From assembly GCF_002943525.1 (NCBI RefSeq), contig NZ_CP025394.1:3348001-3412000 (forward strand): a stretch of DNA of 64,000 bases, in the 5' to 3' direction. The notes under the pieces are model-generated. The model did not search any database and was not told the DNA's origin. It saw only the letters and a list, made by a program, of their open reading frames with translations. Below are positions 16,458-26,400 of the stretch, in pieces. Position numbers and translations under genes: made by a program. Positions within the stretch are counted from its first letter, which is position 1. Each line of letters begins with the position of its first letter. The stretch is from Kitasatospora sp. MMS16-BH015. GTDB lineage: Bacteria > Actinomycetota > Actinomycetes > Streptomycetales > Streptomycetaceae.

Positions 16458-17405
16458 TCACCCCCGGCGGCCCGCCCGGCGCTCGGCCTGGCGGCCGACC
16501 TGCCGCAGGGCGTCGCTGAGCAGCGGCGGCAGCAGGTCGGCGGCGACCTGCCGGGCGACGGCGCCGGGGCGGCGGGCCGCTGCGGCGGCGGCCCGGCGGG
16601 CGGCCAGCTCGGTGGCGGCCCGCTCGGCGGCGGCCAGCCGGTGCTGCTGGGCGAGCCGGTCGTGGTGCCGGGAGACCGGGAAGGCGGGGGTGGGCCGGCC
16701 GTCCAGCCGGAGCACCCGGTGGCCGGCCACGGTGTCGGTGCTGGTGCCGCAGCCGGGGGCGCCGCCGGAGGTGGCGAGCAGCTCGCGCTGGTACGGCTCC
16801 GGATCGCCCCAGGTGGCGTAGAACTTGCACTCGCTCAGGCAGATCGGGCGCAGCCCGTGGTTGAGCACGGCCTCCCAGGTGGCGGCGGCCACCCCGGGGG
16901 TGTGGGCGGAGCGGTAGTCGTCCATGACGAGCACGCCCTGCGGCTGGAGCACGGCCCGGGCCGTCCGGATGTCGCCGGCCACGTGCTCGTACAGGTACGA
17001 GGCGTCCACGTGCACGAAGCGGCAGCTGCCGGCCGGGATCCGGCCGTCGGCCAGGGACGAGGTGGGGCCCTGGACGATCTGCGGGAGGTGGTCGTGGAAG
17101 GCCAGGTAGTTGGCCTCGAAGGCGGCCCGGCTGAGCGTCTCGCGGTAGAACCGCGCCATCTCGGCGGCGTTCTCCTCGTCGGGCGCCTCGGACTCGAAGA
17201 GGTCGCAGACCGTGAGGGTCTCGCCCTCGGCGAGGTGACGGCCCATCACGATGGCGCTGCGGCCGAGGTAGGCGCCCAGCTCCAGCAGGTCGCCCCGGGT
17301 GCCGGTGCGGCTCTGCCGGTCGAGCACCCACTCGAAGAGGTGCCGGTCCAGCTCCCAGAACCAGCCCGGCACGTCGGTCAGGACGGCGGGTTCGACGGTG
17401 GTCAT
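16458..17405 (-). CDS. TylF/MycF-like SAM-dependent O-methyltransferase (copy 2)
   Basis: The 315-residue paralogue of the gene at 14540 shares ELGAYLGRSAIVMGRHL, CDLFESEAPDEENAAEM and VHVDASYLYEHVAGDIRTAR with VLVMDDYRSAHTPG. It differs by a longer Ala/Arg-rich, probably coiled-coil C-terminal tail (from ~245). The ATG start follows a GGAG site, 20 bp after the membrane protein gene, so the two are probably co-translated. It presumably methylates a sugar of the surface polymer made by this locus. Confidence 0.82.
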   Translation of the reverse strand: MTTVEPAVLTDVPGWFWELDRHLFEWVLDRQSRTGTRGDLLELGAYLGRSAIVMGRHLAEGETLTVCDLFESEAPDEENAAEMARFYRETLSRAAFEANYLAFHDHLPQIVQGPTSSLADGRIPAGSCRFVHVDASYLYEHVAGDIRTARAVLQPQGVLVMDDYRSAHTPGVAAATWEAVLNHGLRPICLSECKFYATWGDPEPYQRELLATSGGAPGCGTSTDTVAGHRVLRLDGRPTPAFPVSRHHDRLAQQHRLAAAERAATELAARRAAAAAARRPGAVARQVAADLLPPLLSDALRQVGRQAERRAGRRG

Positions 17406-17425
17406 GCGGTGCTCCTCCAAGGGGG

Positions 17426-19198
17426 TCACGGGACCACTCCGTTCGGCGGCTTGCCGCCGCAGAAGGCGGTCCAGCTCGCGTACGCGACGTTGCCGCACCA
17501 GAGGCTGGTGTCCACGCTGTCCTTGGGCCGCCAGTCGTAGTGCGGGGGCGTGCAGGTGTGCTTGGGGGCGTAGACCGGGCAGCTGCCGTCGGCCTTCGCC
17601 AGGGTGTGCGCCCGGTAGGCGTCCAGGCCCATGGTGTGCGAATCCGGGTCGAGCACCGGCATGTAGCGGTTGGCCGACCAGGAGGCGCCCATCGCGCCGA
17701 ACACGGCCAGCCCGCAGAGCGAGCCGGCGGCCAGCCGGCGGCCGAGCGAGCCGGAGGGGCGCAGCTTGCGGCTGGCCGTCAGACGGCGCCAGCTGCGGGC
17801 CGCCCCGCCGGAGACGATCATCGCGGCGAGCACGGTGAGGGCGATGAAGCAGTAGAGGATCAGCCAGGTGGTGCGCGGGTAGAGCATCACCGCCTGGTCG
17901 CGCTGCATGTGGCCGGCGAACCAGAACCGCAGCACCCAGGAGCCGCCGAGGCAGCCGAGCACGGCCACCACGGCCGGGCGGCGCAGGCCGAGCGCGAGGG
18001 CCAGGGCGAAGCCGGCCACGACGAGCAGCGTGAAGGTGGTCTGCCCGGCCAGCTCGCCCGGCGGCGGCCAGGCCCAGGAGGGCGGCCAGCCGGAGCGGTC
18101 GGAGCGCCAGCCCATCACGTAGGCCGGGTCGATGTAGGTGTCGAAGTAGGCGTACCGGTCGACGGTGTTCGCGCCGTTCGCCAGGAACTTGAGCAGCAGC
18201 GGGGCGCCGACGGCGGCGAAGCACAGGCCGGCCGCGCCGAGCAGGGCGGCGGCCCGGCCCAGGGCGGCCCGGCCCTTGCGCCAGGGGGTGAGGGCGAGCA
18301 CGGCGACGGCGGTGCCGGGGGCGGACCAGACGAACCAGCCCGAGTAGGTGAGGAACAGCAGCCCGAGCAGCGCGCCGAGCCCGGCCCCGCGCAGCAGGGC
18401 CGAGCGCAGCCGCAGGCCCGGGGTGCGGGTCAGCTCGGTGAGCAGCCGGCCGAGCACCGGAACGAGGCAGAGCATCACCAGGTGGCTGTACGGGCGGATC
18501 GGGTCGAGGAAGAGCAGCGCGGCGGGCAGCGCGACGGCCAGCGCCCAGGCGGGGCGCAGCAGGAGCCGCCAGGCGAGGTAGGCGCAGGGGCCGACCACGG
18601 CGCTGAGCAGCAGCTGCATGTCCTTGAGCGCGAAGCCGACGTGGCCGTGCCGGACGTGCTTGGCCCACTCGGCGAGCAGCCAGATGAAGCCCGGCGGGTA
18701 GATGCCGGGCAGGCCCTCGCCGCGCAGGTAGGAGGCTGCGTAGCCCTCCAGGGTGCCCGGGTCGCCGTCCTGGCCGCCGAGGCCCCAGGGGGTGCCGTGC
18801 AGGGCGACGGCGATGCCGCCGGCGACGATGCCGGTGCCCAGGCCCGCGACGGCGGCGCAGCCCAGCCGCAGCAGCAGCCGGTACCGCTGGGGGCCGGCCC
18901 GGTGGGCGGCGTAGAGCACCACGGCGAACAGCGGCACGGCGAGCAGCGCGGCCCGGAACTGGAGCTTGGCCAGGCCGCTGACCTGGCCGATCCGGATCAT
19001 CGGGTTCACGTGGATGTTGCGGGCCCAGAGCATGAAGCCGATGCCGACGGCCAGGCCCACGGCCGCCTCGGCGGCGCCGGCCAGCAACCGGTGGCCGCGT
19101 GCGGGGCGGGGCGGGCCGGCGGGTGCGGGGGGTGGGTCGGCGGGGAGGACCCCGGGTGCCTCGGGCAGCTCGGGTGCCTCGATGGCCACGTCGGGCAT
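17426..19198 (-). CDS. AftA-like GT-C membrane glycosyltransferase (copy 1)
   Basis: A 590-residue polytopic membrane protein with about 11-12 hydrophobic helices. The pattern LHGTPWGLGGQDGDPGTLEG followed by YPPGFIWLLAEW resembles the catalytic loop of mycobacterial AftA (GT85 arabinofuranosyltransferase), which uses decaprenyl-phospho-arabinose. An extracytoplasmic C-terminal tail carries paired Cys (GSCPVYAPKHTC and LWCGN). The family assignment is by motif shape only, so sugar and acceptor are unknown. Its closest relative in the window is at 30656-32410, with matching GTPW and YPP loops and the same Cys-containing tail. Confidence 0.65.
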   Translation of the reverse strand: MPDVAIEAPELPEAPGVLPADPPPAPAGPPRPARGHRLLAGAAEAAVGLAVGIGFMLWARNIHVNPMIRIGQVSGLAKLQFRAALLAVPLFAVVLYAAHRAGPQRYRLLLRLGCAAVAGLGTGIVAGGIAVALHGTPWGLGGQDGDPGTLEGYAASYLRGEGLPGIYPPGFIWLLAEWAKHVRHGHVGFALKDMQLLLSAVVGPCAYLAWRLLLRPAWALAVALPAALLFLDPIRPYSHLVMLCLVPVLGRLLTELTRTPGLRLRSALLRGAGLGALLGLLFLTYSGWFVWSAPGTAVAVLALTPWRKGRAALGRAAALLGAAGLCFAAVGAPLLLKFLANGANTVDRYAYFDTYIDPAYVMGWRSDRSGWPPSWAWPPPGELAGQTTFTLLVVAGFALALALGLRRPAVVAVLGCLGGSWVLRFWFAGHMQRDQAVMLYPRTTWLILYCFIALTVLAAMIVSGGAARSWRRLTASRKLRPSGSLGRRLAAGSLCGLAVFGAMGASWSANRYMPVLDPDSHTMGLDAYRAHTLAKADGSCPVYAPKHTCTPPHYDWRPKDSVDTSLWCGNVAYASWTAFCGGKPPNGVVP

Positions 19199-19383
19199 GG
19201 GCGTTCGCTTCCGTCATCGGGTGGGAGACCGGCCGGGAGGCGGACAAGGGGGACGGGCCCTCCGGCATGCCGGTAACGAAGCCGGGGCCCGGCCGGTCAC
19301 GCTGGCCGTCAACCCGGCGCGCCGACCGCCACCCGAAGGGGTCTCGTTCAGCGGGCCGTTCGGCGAGCCGATCAGTGGGCCGT

Positions 19384-21258
19384 TCAGCGGCCGGTGATGA
19401 TCGGGCGGCCCTCGGGGTCGTAGCTGACCAGGGAGATCGCCAGCCGCTCGGGGTGGTCGCGCAGCGCGAGGGTGTCGGCCACCGTGGCCGGGTCGCTCAG
19501 GTAGACGTGCAGCGGCACCGGCGAGGCGTCGGCGTACTCGACGATCTCGTGCGGCCAGCGGCGCCAGCGGCCCCAGATCCAGGCCTGCCAGGAGCGGCCG
19601 TTGTCGCGGTTGAGCACCCCCGTCCAGAGGCTGCCCTCCAGGAAGCGCGGGTCCTCCTTGGCGTGCGGGTCGGTCAGCACCACGGCCGCGTACCGGTCCG
19701 GCACCGGGCGGCTGGCGGCGATCGCGGTGACCAGCTCGGCGCTGGCGGGGGCGGCCTGCCGGCCCGAGCGGTAGTGGGCGCCGTAACTGCCCTGCCAGCC
19801 GCCCGTGGTGGCCCAGTCCGGCTGCGCGTTGTACAGCAGGACGGTGGCCGCGGCGGCGGTGGCCAGCAGCGCCCGTGGCGCGTCGAGCCGGGGGCGGCCG
19901 AGCAGCGGGCCGAGGGCGGCGGCGGCCGCCAGCACGGCGAGCACCACCACCGGGTGGAGCAGCTTCTCGTAGTAGTAGGAGGTCTTGCCGACGGTGCTCA
20001 GCTGGTACGCCATCAGGGCCGTCGCCACCGCGGCCACCGCCGCGAGGGCGGCCAGCGCGGCCCGGCGGTCGGCGTTGCGCCGGGCCGGGCGGGTGAGCAG
20101 GCCGAGCACCGCGAACACGGCCAGCGGCACCAGCAGGTGGCGGGAGACGGCCACCACGCCGCCGGGCATCACCAGCACGGTGGCGGAGTTGGCCTGCTGC
20201 CAGTTGGCCACCACCGGCAGGGCCGCCCCGGCGGCGGTGAGCAGGGCCGCTGCGGCCAGCACCGCGGGGCGGGGCAGCCGACGGCGCCGGGCGAGCAGCC
20301 AGACCAGCAGCAGCGGCCCGGCGGCGGCCAGCAGCAGGTAGTAGGCGAAGGAGATGCCGATGGTCAACGCGCCCAGCAGCAGGGCCTGTTCGGCCGGGCG
20401 GGCGAGCGGGCGGAGCACCAGCGCGGCGAGCAGGGTGAGCAGGGTGAGGCCGAAGAGTTCGCTCTCGAAGCCGGTCAGCGCGATCGGGGTGGCCTCCACC
20501 GCCACCAGGTAGACCACCACCAGGCCGGCCACCGGCAGCGTGCCCCAGCGGCCGAGCAGCGGCCCGGCCACCCGGCGGGCGGCCCAGGCCACCGAGCCGA
20601 CGAAGGCGGTGAGCACCCCGGCGACCAGGAGGACGAAGTGGTCCAGGGTGGTGGTGGCGGCGGCCGGCGGGTGCCCGTTGAAGGCGTACTCGGTGAGCAC
20701 CGCCAGGGTCAGGTGGCTGCCCTGCGGGTAGCTCTGGAAGCCGTTCTGGAGGGCGACGGCGGCCTCGGCCCGGTGGAAGACCAGGTAGCCCTGGAGCCGG
20801 AGCACGCTGTCGTATAGCGCGAAGTGCCGGGCCAGGTCCTCGCCGTGGTAGACCCGGGCGAACCGGCCGGTGGCGTCGGTGGCCAGCAGCGGCTGGAGGT
20901 AGAAGAAGGCCGCGGCGGCGATCGGGAGCAGCAGCTGCGCGTCCCGCCACCGGGGCCGGGGCAGCCGGAGCCGACGGCCGGCCAGCAGGGCGGCGGCCGG
21001 CAGGAGGGCGGTGGCCTCGCCGAGCGCCACGGGCTGCAGGCCCCAGGGCCAGACCGAGGCGAGCACCCCGAGCAGGCAGACCCAGCCGGCCAGCAGGCCG
21101 GCCGCGAGCACCAGGCGGTCGATCAGGCCCAGCGGGGAGCGGAACAGCCCGGCGGTGACGGCCACCAGCAGGGCGAGGGCCAGCAGGTCGACGTGCAGCA
21201 GGTGGCAGAGCGGCGGGGCCGCGAGCAGGCCGAGGGCCGTCGCGAGACGGAGGTACAC
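19384..21258 (-). CDS. Polytopic membrane protein, probable GT-C glycosyltransferase
   Basis: A 624-residue protein with 12 or more hydrophobic helices and a C-terminal soluble domain of ~120 residues (YAAVVLTDPHAKEDP, VPLHVYLSDPATV). The loop RVYHGEDLARHFALYDSV after the fourth or fifth helix contains acidic residues placed like GT-C active sites, and YYYEKLLHP precedes later helices. I do not recognise a precise family. The GTG start lacks a strong ribosome-binding site. It lies 51 bp downstream of the GT2 gene and reads in the same direction, so it should act on the same surface polymer. Confidence 0.6.
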   Translation of the reverse strand: MYLRLATALGLLAAPPLCHLLHVDLLALALLVAVTAGLFRSPLGLIDRLVLAAGLLAGWVCLLGVLASVWPWGLQPVALGEATALLPAAALLAGRRLRLPRPRWRDAQLLLPIAAAAFFYLQPLLATDATGRFARVYHGEDLARHFALYDSVLRLQGYLVFHRAEAAVALQNGFQSYPQGSHLTLAVLTEYAFNGHPPAAATTTLDHFVLLVAGVLTAFVGSVAWAARRVAGPLLGRWGTLPVAGLVVVYLVAVEATPIALTGFESELFGLTLLTLLAALVLRPLARPAEQALLLGALTIGISFAYYLLLAAAGPLLLVWLLARRRRLPRPAVLAAAALLTAAGAALPVVANWQQANSATVLVMPGGVVAVSRHLLVPLAVFAVLGLLTRPARRNADRRAALAALAAVAAVATALMAYQLSTVGKTSYYYEKLLHPVVVLAVLAAAAALGPLLGRPRLDAPRALLATAAAATVLLYNAQPDWATTGGWQGSYGAHYRSGRQAAPASAELVTAIAASRPVPDRYAAVVLTDPHAKEDPRFLEGSLWTGVLNRDNGRSWQAWIWGRWRRWPHEIVEYADASPVPLHVYLSDPATVADTLALRDHPERLAISLVSYDPEGRPIITGR

Positions 21259-21309
21259 ACAACGACAACGAGGGAGCGCCGAGGTGGGTCACTCCCCTGG
21301 ACGGTGGCC

Positions 21310-22332
21310 CTAACCCCTGAGCGCGACGTGGGCGGCCTTGGCCGCCACCTGGCGGGTGCGGGCCAGCGCACGGACGCCCTGGTAGGTGAGGTAGCGGCCC
21401 TGGCTGAGGAGTTCGGTGCGCAGGCCGCTGACGCCGGGGACGGGGCGGTAGCCCTCGGGGCGCAGCCGGGCGCAGTGCTCGGCGGCCCGGCGGAAGTACT
21501 CGCGGCGGTCGCCCGGGGGGATCCGGCCGGGCTTGCTGACCACGGTGTTGAGGTGGTGCACCATCCGGCCGTAGACCACCCGGCGCCAGCGGTCGAGCTC
21601 GGGGTGGCGGTCGAGGAAGTCGAAGACCAGGTCGTACTGGGCGAACACGTCGAAGTGCTTGCGGCTGGCCGTCGCGAGTATGTTGCCGCCCTCCTCGCGC
21701 TGGCGGTAGTGCACGCCGACCAGGTCGAGCACCGTCATCCGGGTCGCGGAGAGCAGCGCCGGGAAGGTCCACGGGGTGTCCTCGTAGTACCCGGCGGGGA
21801 AGCGCAGGCCCTGGGCGGCGATGTAGTCGCGGCGGTACGCCTTGTTCCAGACCACCATCAGCAGGTCGAGCAGGTCGGGCCGCTGGTCGAGGGTGAACAC
21901 GTCCGGGCCGGAACGGGCGAAGATCGGCGCGGAGTTGCTGCGCACCACCCGGCCGTCGGCGTAGGTGCGGGCGTAGTCGTAGACCAGGATCTCGGGGTCG
22001 GCGCAGGCGGTGAGCCGGGCCTCGATCGCGGCGAGCAGGCCCGGGGTGAAGGTGTCGTCGCTGTCCAGGAAGATCACGTAGTCGCCGGTGGCCACGTCGA
22101 GCCCGGCGTTGCGGGCCCGGCCGAGGCCGACGTTGGCCGGCAGGTGGATCACCCGCACCCGCTCGTCGCGCTCGGCGGCCCGGTCGAGGATCGCGCCGCA
22201 GCCGTCCGGTGAGTGGTCGTCAACCGCGATCAGCTCGAAGTCCGGGCATGACTGGGTGAGCACCGAGTCGAGGCACTCGGCCAGGTAGTCCTGCACCTGG
22301 TAGACCGGGACGATCACGCTGAAGCGGGGCAT
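21310..22332 (-). CDS. GT2-family glycosyltransferase
   Basis: A 340-residue cytoplasmic enzyme with the GT-A nucleotide-sugar fold: FSVIVPVYQVQDYLAECLDS at the N-terminus, VDDHSPDG, GLGRARNAGLDVATGDYVIFLDSDDT with the DxD-like metal site (~88-93). The C-terminal part (RPEGYRPVPGVS) is of the kind seen in streptomycete capsular/teichoic-type transferases. It is the first gene of the leftward run to 14540 and starts with an ATG. The donor sugar is unknown. Confidence 0.88.
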   Translation of the reverse strand: MPRFSVIVPVYQVQDYLAECLDSVLTQSCPDFELIAVDDHSPDGCGAILDRAAERDERVRVIHLPANVGLGRARNAGLDVATGDYVIFLDSDDTFTPGLLAAIEARLTACADPEILVYDYARTYADGRVVRSNSAPIFARSGPDVFTLDQRPDLLDLLMVVWNKAYRRDYIAAQGLRFPAGYYEDTPWTFPALLSATRMTVLDLVGVHYRQREEGGNILATASRKHFDVFAQYDLVFDFLDRHPELDRWRRVVYGRMVHHLNTVVSKPGRIPPGDRREYFRRAAEHCARLRPEGYRPVPGVSGLRTELLSQGRYLTYQGVRALARTRQVAAKAAHVALRG

Positions 22333-22647
22333 TTGCGACTCATTCTAGGGGGACGCTCAGTCGCCTTAGATCACGGGAGGCGGGTCGCGCGGCGGCTGGG
22401 GACGCCGGGCGGGCCAGGCGCAGACTAGCCGCACCGGGGCCGCAGACGCACCCCCGCCCCCGGAAGCGGGCATGCCAGGGGGCCCTCCGTACCCGGTCAA
22501 CGAGCCGAACGGCCGCCGGTCACCAGCGTCGTACCATCGGGTGACCTCGGCAGCGGGCGACCCCTCGGCGGCCCTACGCTCCCTGAGCAGCTACACACGA
22601 TCTCCACCAGCAGCCCGACGAAACCCGCAGTCTGGAGAGGCCCTGCC
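22333..22647. other. 315-bp divergent intergenic region of the glycopolymer locus
   Basis: No gene is supported here. It must hold the promoters of the leftward GT2 operon and of the rightward methyltransferase-TagF genes. An inverted repeat GGTCACC / GGTGACC (22518-22524 and 22540-22546, 15-bp spacer) is the only symmetric feature I see. Confidence 0.4.
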
Positions 22648-23298
22648 ATGCCCGAAGCTTCCGAAGCACACCCCGCCAACACTCCCACCGGCGGCACTCC
22701 CACCGGCGGTGCCACTGCCGACGCCTCCTACACCGAACGCCTGGTGACCCTGGAGCAGTCCGGCATCAAGCGGCTGCTGCCGACCCAGGCCCCCTACCGC
22801 TGGAACCTCAAGCGGCTCCAGCTCGGCCGGGTGCTGGACGTGGGCTGCGGGGTCGGCCGGAACCTGCAGAACTGCGACCCGGGCAGCGTCGGGGTGGACC
22901 ACAACGAGACCTCGGTGGCCACCGCCCGCTCGCGCGGCCTGATCGCCTACACCGCCGACGAGTTCGAGAACGACCCGGAGCTGAGCCGCCCCGGCGCGTT
23001 CGACTCGATGCTGGTCGCGCACGTGCTGGAGCACCTCGACCTGGACACCTGCGAGCAGCTGCTCAAGAGCTACCTGCCGAGCATCCGCTCCGGCGGCAAG
23101 GTCGTGCTGATCACCCCGCAGGCGGCGGGCTACAAGTCGGACCCGACGCACGTGCGCTTCGTCGACTTCGAGGGCCTGCGCACCTACGCGGAGCGGGCCG
23201 GTCTCCGAGTGGACCGCAGTTATTCGTTCCCCCTTCCCGAGGCCGCGGGGAAGGTGTTCAAGTACAACGAGTACGTCTTGGTCGGCATCGTTCCCTGA
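22648..23298 (+). CDS. Class I SAM-dependent methyltransferase
   Basis: A 216-residue enzyme with a Rossmann-like methyltransferase core. Motif I is VLDVGCGVGRNL (~64-75), followed by GVDHNETSVATARSRG, the motif IV region SMLVAHVLEHLD and post-IV SGGKVVLITPQ. The N-terminal 28 residues are a Thr/Gly/Ala-rich, low-complexity lead that includes a repeated TPTGG. The family covers O-methylation of sugars and small molecules; the substrate is unknown. It precedes the bifunctional transferase by 124 bp and is probably part of the same unit. Confidence 0.82.
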   Translation: MPEASEAHPANTPTGGTPTGGATADASYTERLVTLEQSGIKRLLPTQAPYRWNLKRLQLGRVLDVGCGVGRNLQNCDPGSVGVDHNETSVATARSRGLIAYTADEFENDPELSRPGAFDSMLVAHVLEHLDLDTCEQLLKSYLPSIRSGGKVVLITPQAAGYKSDPTHVRFVDFEGLRTYAERAGLRVDRSYSFPLPEAAGKVFKYNEYVLVGIVP

Positions 23299-23422
23299 CC
23301 TCGCGGGTCCGAGGTCCGGCCGGGGTCGGCGGGTACTATCGCGGTGCAACTGTGCCCGGTTCGTCCCACCGACCCGGTCAGAGACCGGCCGTACTTCCCC
23401 CGATGAAAGGCCCGCGCACCCG

Positions 23423-26400
23423 ATGGCCCCCCGCCTCTCCGTCGTCGTCCCGATCTACAACGTCGAGCGTTACCTCGAGGAGTGCCTGGACTCCATCGCC
23501 GCCCAGACCTTCGACGACCTCGAATGCGTCATGGTCGACGACGGCTCCAAGGACGGCAGTGCGGCCATCGCCGAGGCCTACGCCGCGAAGGACTCCCGGT
23601 TCCGCCTGGTCAGCAAGAAGAACGCCGGCCTCGGCGCGGCCCGCAACACCGGCTACGAGCACGTCGACCCGGCCAGTGAGTTCATCGCCTTCGTCGACAG
23701 TGACGACACCCTGCCGCCCAGCGCCTACGAGCTGATGATCGGCACGCTGGACGAGACCGGCTCGGACTTCTGCACCGGCAACGTGCTGCGCTTCCGGGCC
23801 GTCGGGTACTACCCCTCGGGCGGCCACCGCAAGCCGTTCAAGGAGACGCGGCTCAAGACCCACGTCACCGAGATCCCGGCCCTGATCACCGACCGGACGG
23901 CCTGGAACAAGGTCTACCGCCGCTCCTTCTTCGACGGCGCCGGCATCCTGTACCCCGAGGGCATCCTCTACGAGGACGCCCCGGTCAGCGTGCCGCACCA
24001 CTTCCTCGCCAAGAGCGTGGACGTGCTCTCCGAGCCGATCTACCACTGGCGCGAGCGCGAGGTCGGCGAGATGTCGATCACGCAGATGAAGACCAACCCG
24101 AAGACCGTGATCGACCGGGTCAAGTCGATGGAGCTGGTCCGGGCCTGGCTGCAGGCCCAGGAGGACCCGAAGTACAAGAAGCACCTGGAGTTCTACGACG
24201 AGAACAACCTCGTCGAGGAGATCCCGATGTTCTTCTGGCCGATCATTGAGGACGACCCGGCCTACAACAGCGCCTACCAGGAGTCGGTCAGCCGGCTGCT
24301 GCGCGCGATCGGCCCGGAGCAGATCCGCAAGCTGCGCGCCCCGCTGCGCCTCAAGTACCACCTGACGCTGGCGAACCGGATGGACGAGTTCGTCGAGCAG
24401 ATGCGCTTCGAGAAGGACAGCAACGGCGCGGCCCCCGCCCGCGGCCTGCTCCGCCCGTACGCCGACTACCCGTTCCTGCGCGGCGGCCGCAAGAGCGTGC
24501 CGGCTGACGTGCTGCGCCTGGACAACGCGCTGGTGATGCGCAGCCGGCTCTACGACTCGGCCTGGGTGGACGGCAGGCTCCAGCTCACCGGCCACGCCTT
24601 CCCCGAGCACCTGGGCGCCGAGCACCGGCACGACATGGTCAAGGTGCTGGTGCTGCGCGAGGCCAAGGGCCGCCGGGTGCTGGCCGTGCCGACCAAGGCG
24701 ATGTACAGCCCCGAGGCCACCGCCAGCTCCCCGCACGACCTGTACAGCTGCGACTGGGCCGGCTTCAGCGTGGCCATCGACCCGAAGCGCTTCAAGCACC
24801 GCGGGCAGTGGAAGGACGGCTCCTGGCGGGTGCTCATCGCGGGCATCGGCAAGGGCGGCGTCTACAAGGGCCGGATCTCCGGCGGCTGGAGCGACACCGC
24901 CGAGAGCCTGCCGGTGCACTGGGTCGAGGAGGACGTCCGGATCGTCCCCTCGATCAGGGACAGCCACGTCTACCTGCGGGTCGAGCGGATCCGCGTCCGG
25001 GCGCTCCAGGTGACCGCCGACGACGGCTGGGTCACCGTCTCCGGGGCGGCCGCCTCCGGCGCCGACCTGGCCGGGGCCCGGCTGCGGCTCAAGCACGTCG
25101 AGTCCGACCGCGACCTGACCTTCCCGCTGGAGCTGGGCACCCCGGCCGGCCGGGCCGTGCCGTTCACCGCGACCTTCCCGGTCAGCGAGCTGACCGCCGT
25201 CCGCGAGGCCTGGGACGCCCTCGACCCGGCCGCCGAGGAGCGCCTGCGCGACCGCTGGGACACCGAGCTGCTGCTGGCCAACGGCGTCACCGCCCCCGTG
25301 GTGATAGACGACCGCCGGGCGCCGGCCCAGCTCGACCTGCCCTTCCCGGGCCACGAGCGCGCGCTCTTCTCCAAGCCCTCCCCCAGCGGGTACCTGCAGT
25401 TCGTCGACCAGGTGCTCCAGCCGGTGGTCGAGGAGGTCGGCGCCGCCAAGGACGGCGACGGCTTCCTGCTCAGCGGCAGCTTCCCGCTGCCCGGCACCCA
25501 CCACTACGAGCTGGTGATCCGGCACAACTGGCGCGAGGAGGAGCACCGGTACCCGGTCGAGATCACCGACGGCCGGTTCCGCGCCGCGCTGCCCGCCGTG
25601 CCCACCGCCTCCTTCGCCGGCCGGGTGCCGCTGCACAAGGGCACCTGGGAGGTCACCTTCCGCCCGGTCGGCGCCGAGCCCGGCTCGCTCTGGCCGCCCG
25701 CCCTGCTCTCCTCCTCCTGCCACCGGAGCCTGCCGGTGGAGGTCGAGGCCCGCGGCAAGCGGATCGCGCTGGAGCGCCGCACCTTCGACAGCCTCTCCCT
25801 CGAGGCGCACTCGATGCTGCTGCCCGAGGAGCGCAGCGGCTACCGCCAGCGCAAGCTGCGCTCCGAGTACCCGGGCCTCCAGCAGCGCCCGCTGACCGAC
25901 AGCGTGCTCTACGTCGCCGCGCTCGGCACCCAGTACGCGGGCTCGCCGCGCGCCGTGCACCAGGAGCTGGTGCAGCGCGGCCTGCCGCTGCGCCACCTGT
26001 GGACCACCGACGACGCCCAGGCCGACCTGCCGGAGAGCGCCGAGACGATCCGCCAGTGGAGCCCCGAGTGGTTCGAGGCGCTGGCCACCGCCAAGTACGT
26101 GGTCACCAGCACCCACCTGCCCGACTTCTTCACCCGGCGCCCCGGCCAGGTCGTGCTGCAGACCTGGCACGGCACCCCGCTCAAGCGGATCGGGCACGAC
26201 TTCGAGAAGGTCTGGTTCATCGACGGCGACTACCTCAAGCACCTGGACCGCGAGGTGCCGCACTGGAGCCTGCTGGTCTCCGGCAACACCTTCTCCACCC
26301 CGGTGCTGCGCCGCGCCCTCGGCTTCAAGGGCGAGATCGTCGAGGCCGGGTACCCGCGCAACGACGTGCTCTTCGCCTCCGACCGGGAGAAGACGGCCGA

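Noticed and set aside
19320..19400. Short GGGCCGTTC direct repeats before the GT-C gene end
   Set aside because: Only two or three imperfect units at a gene end; likely chance in GC-rich DNA.
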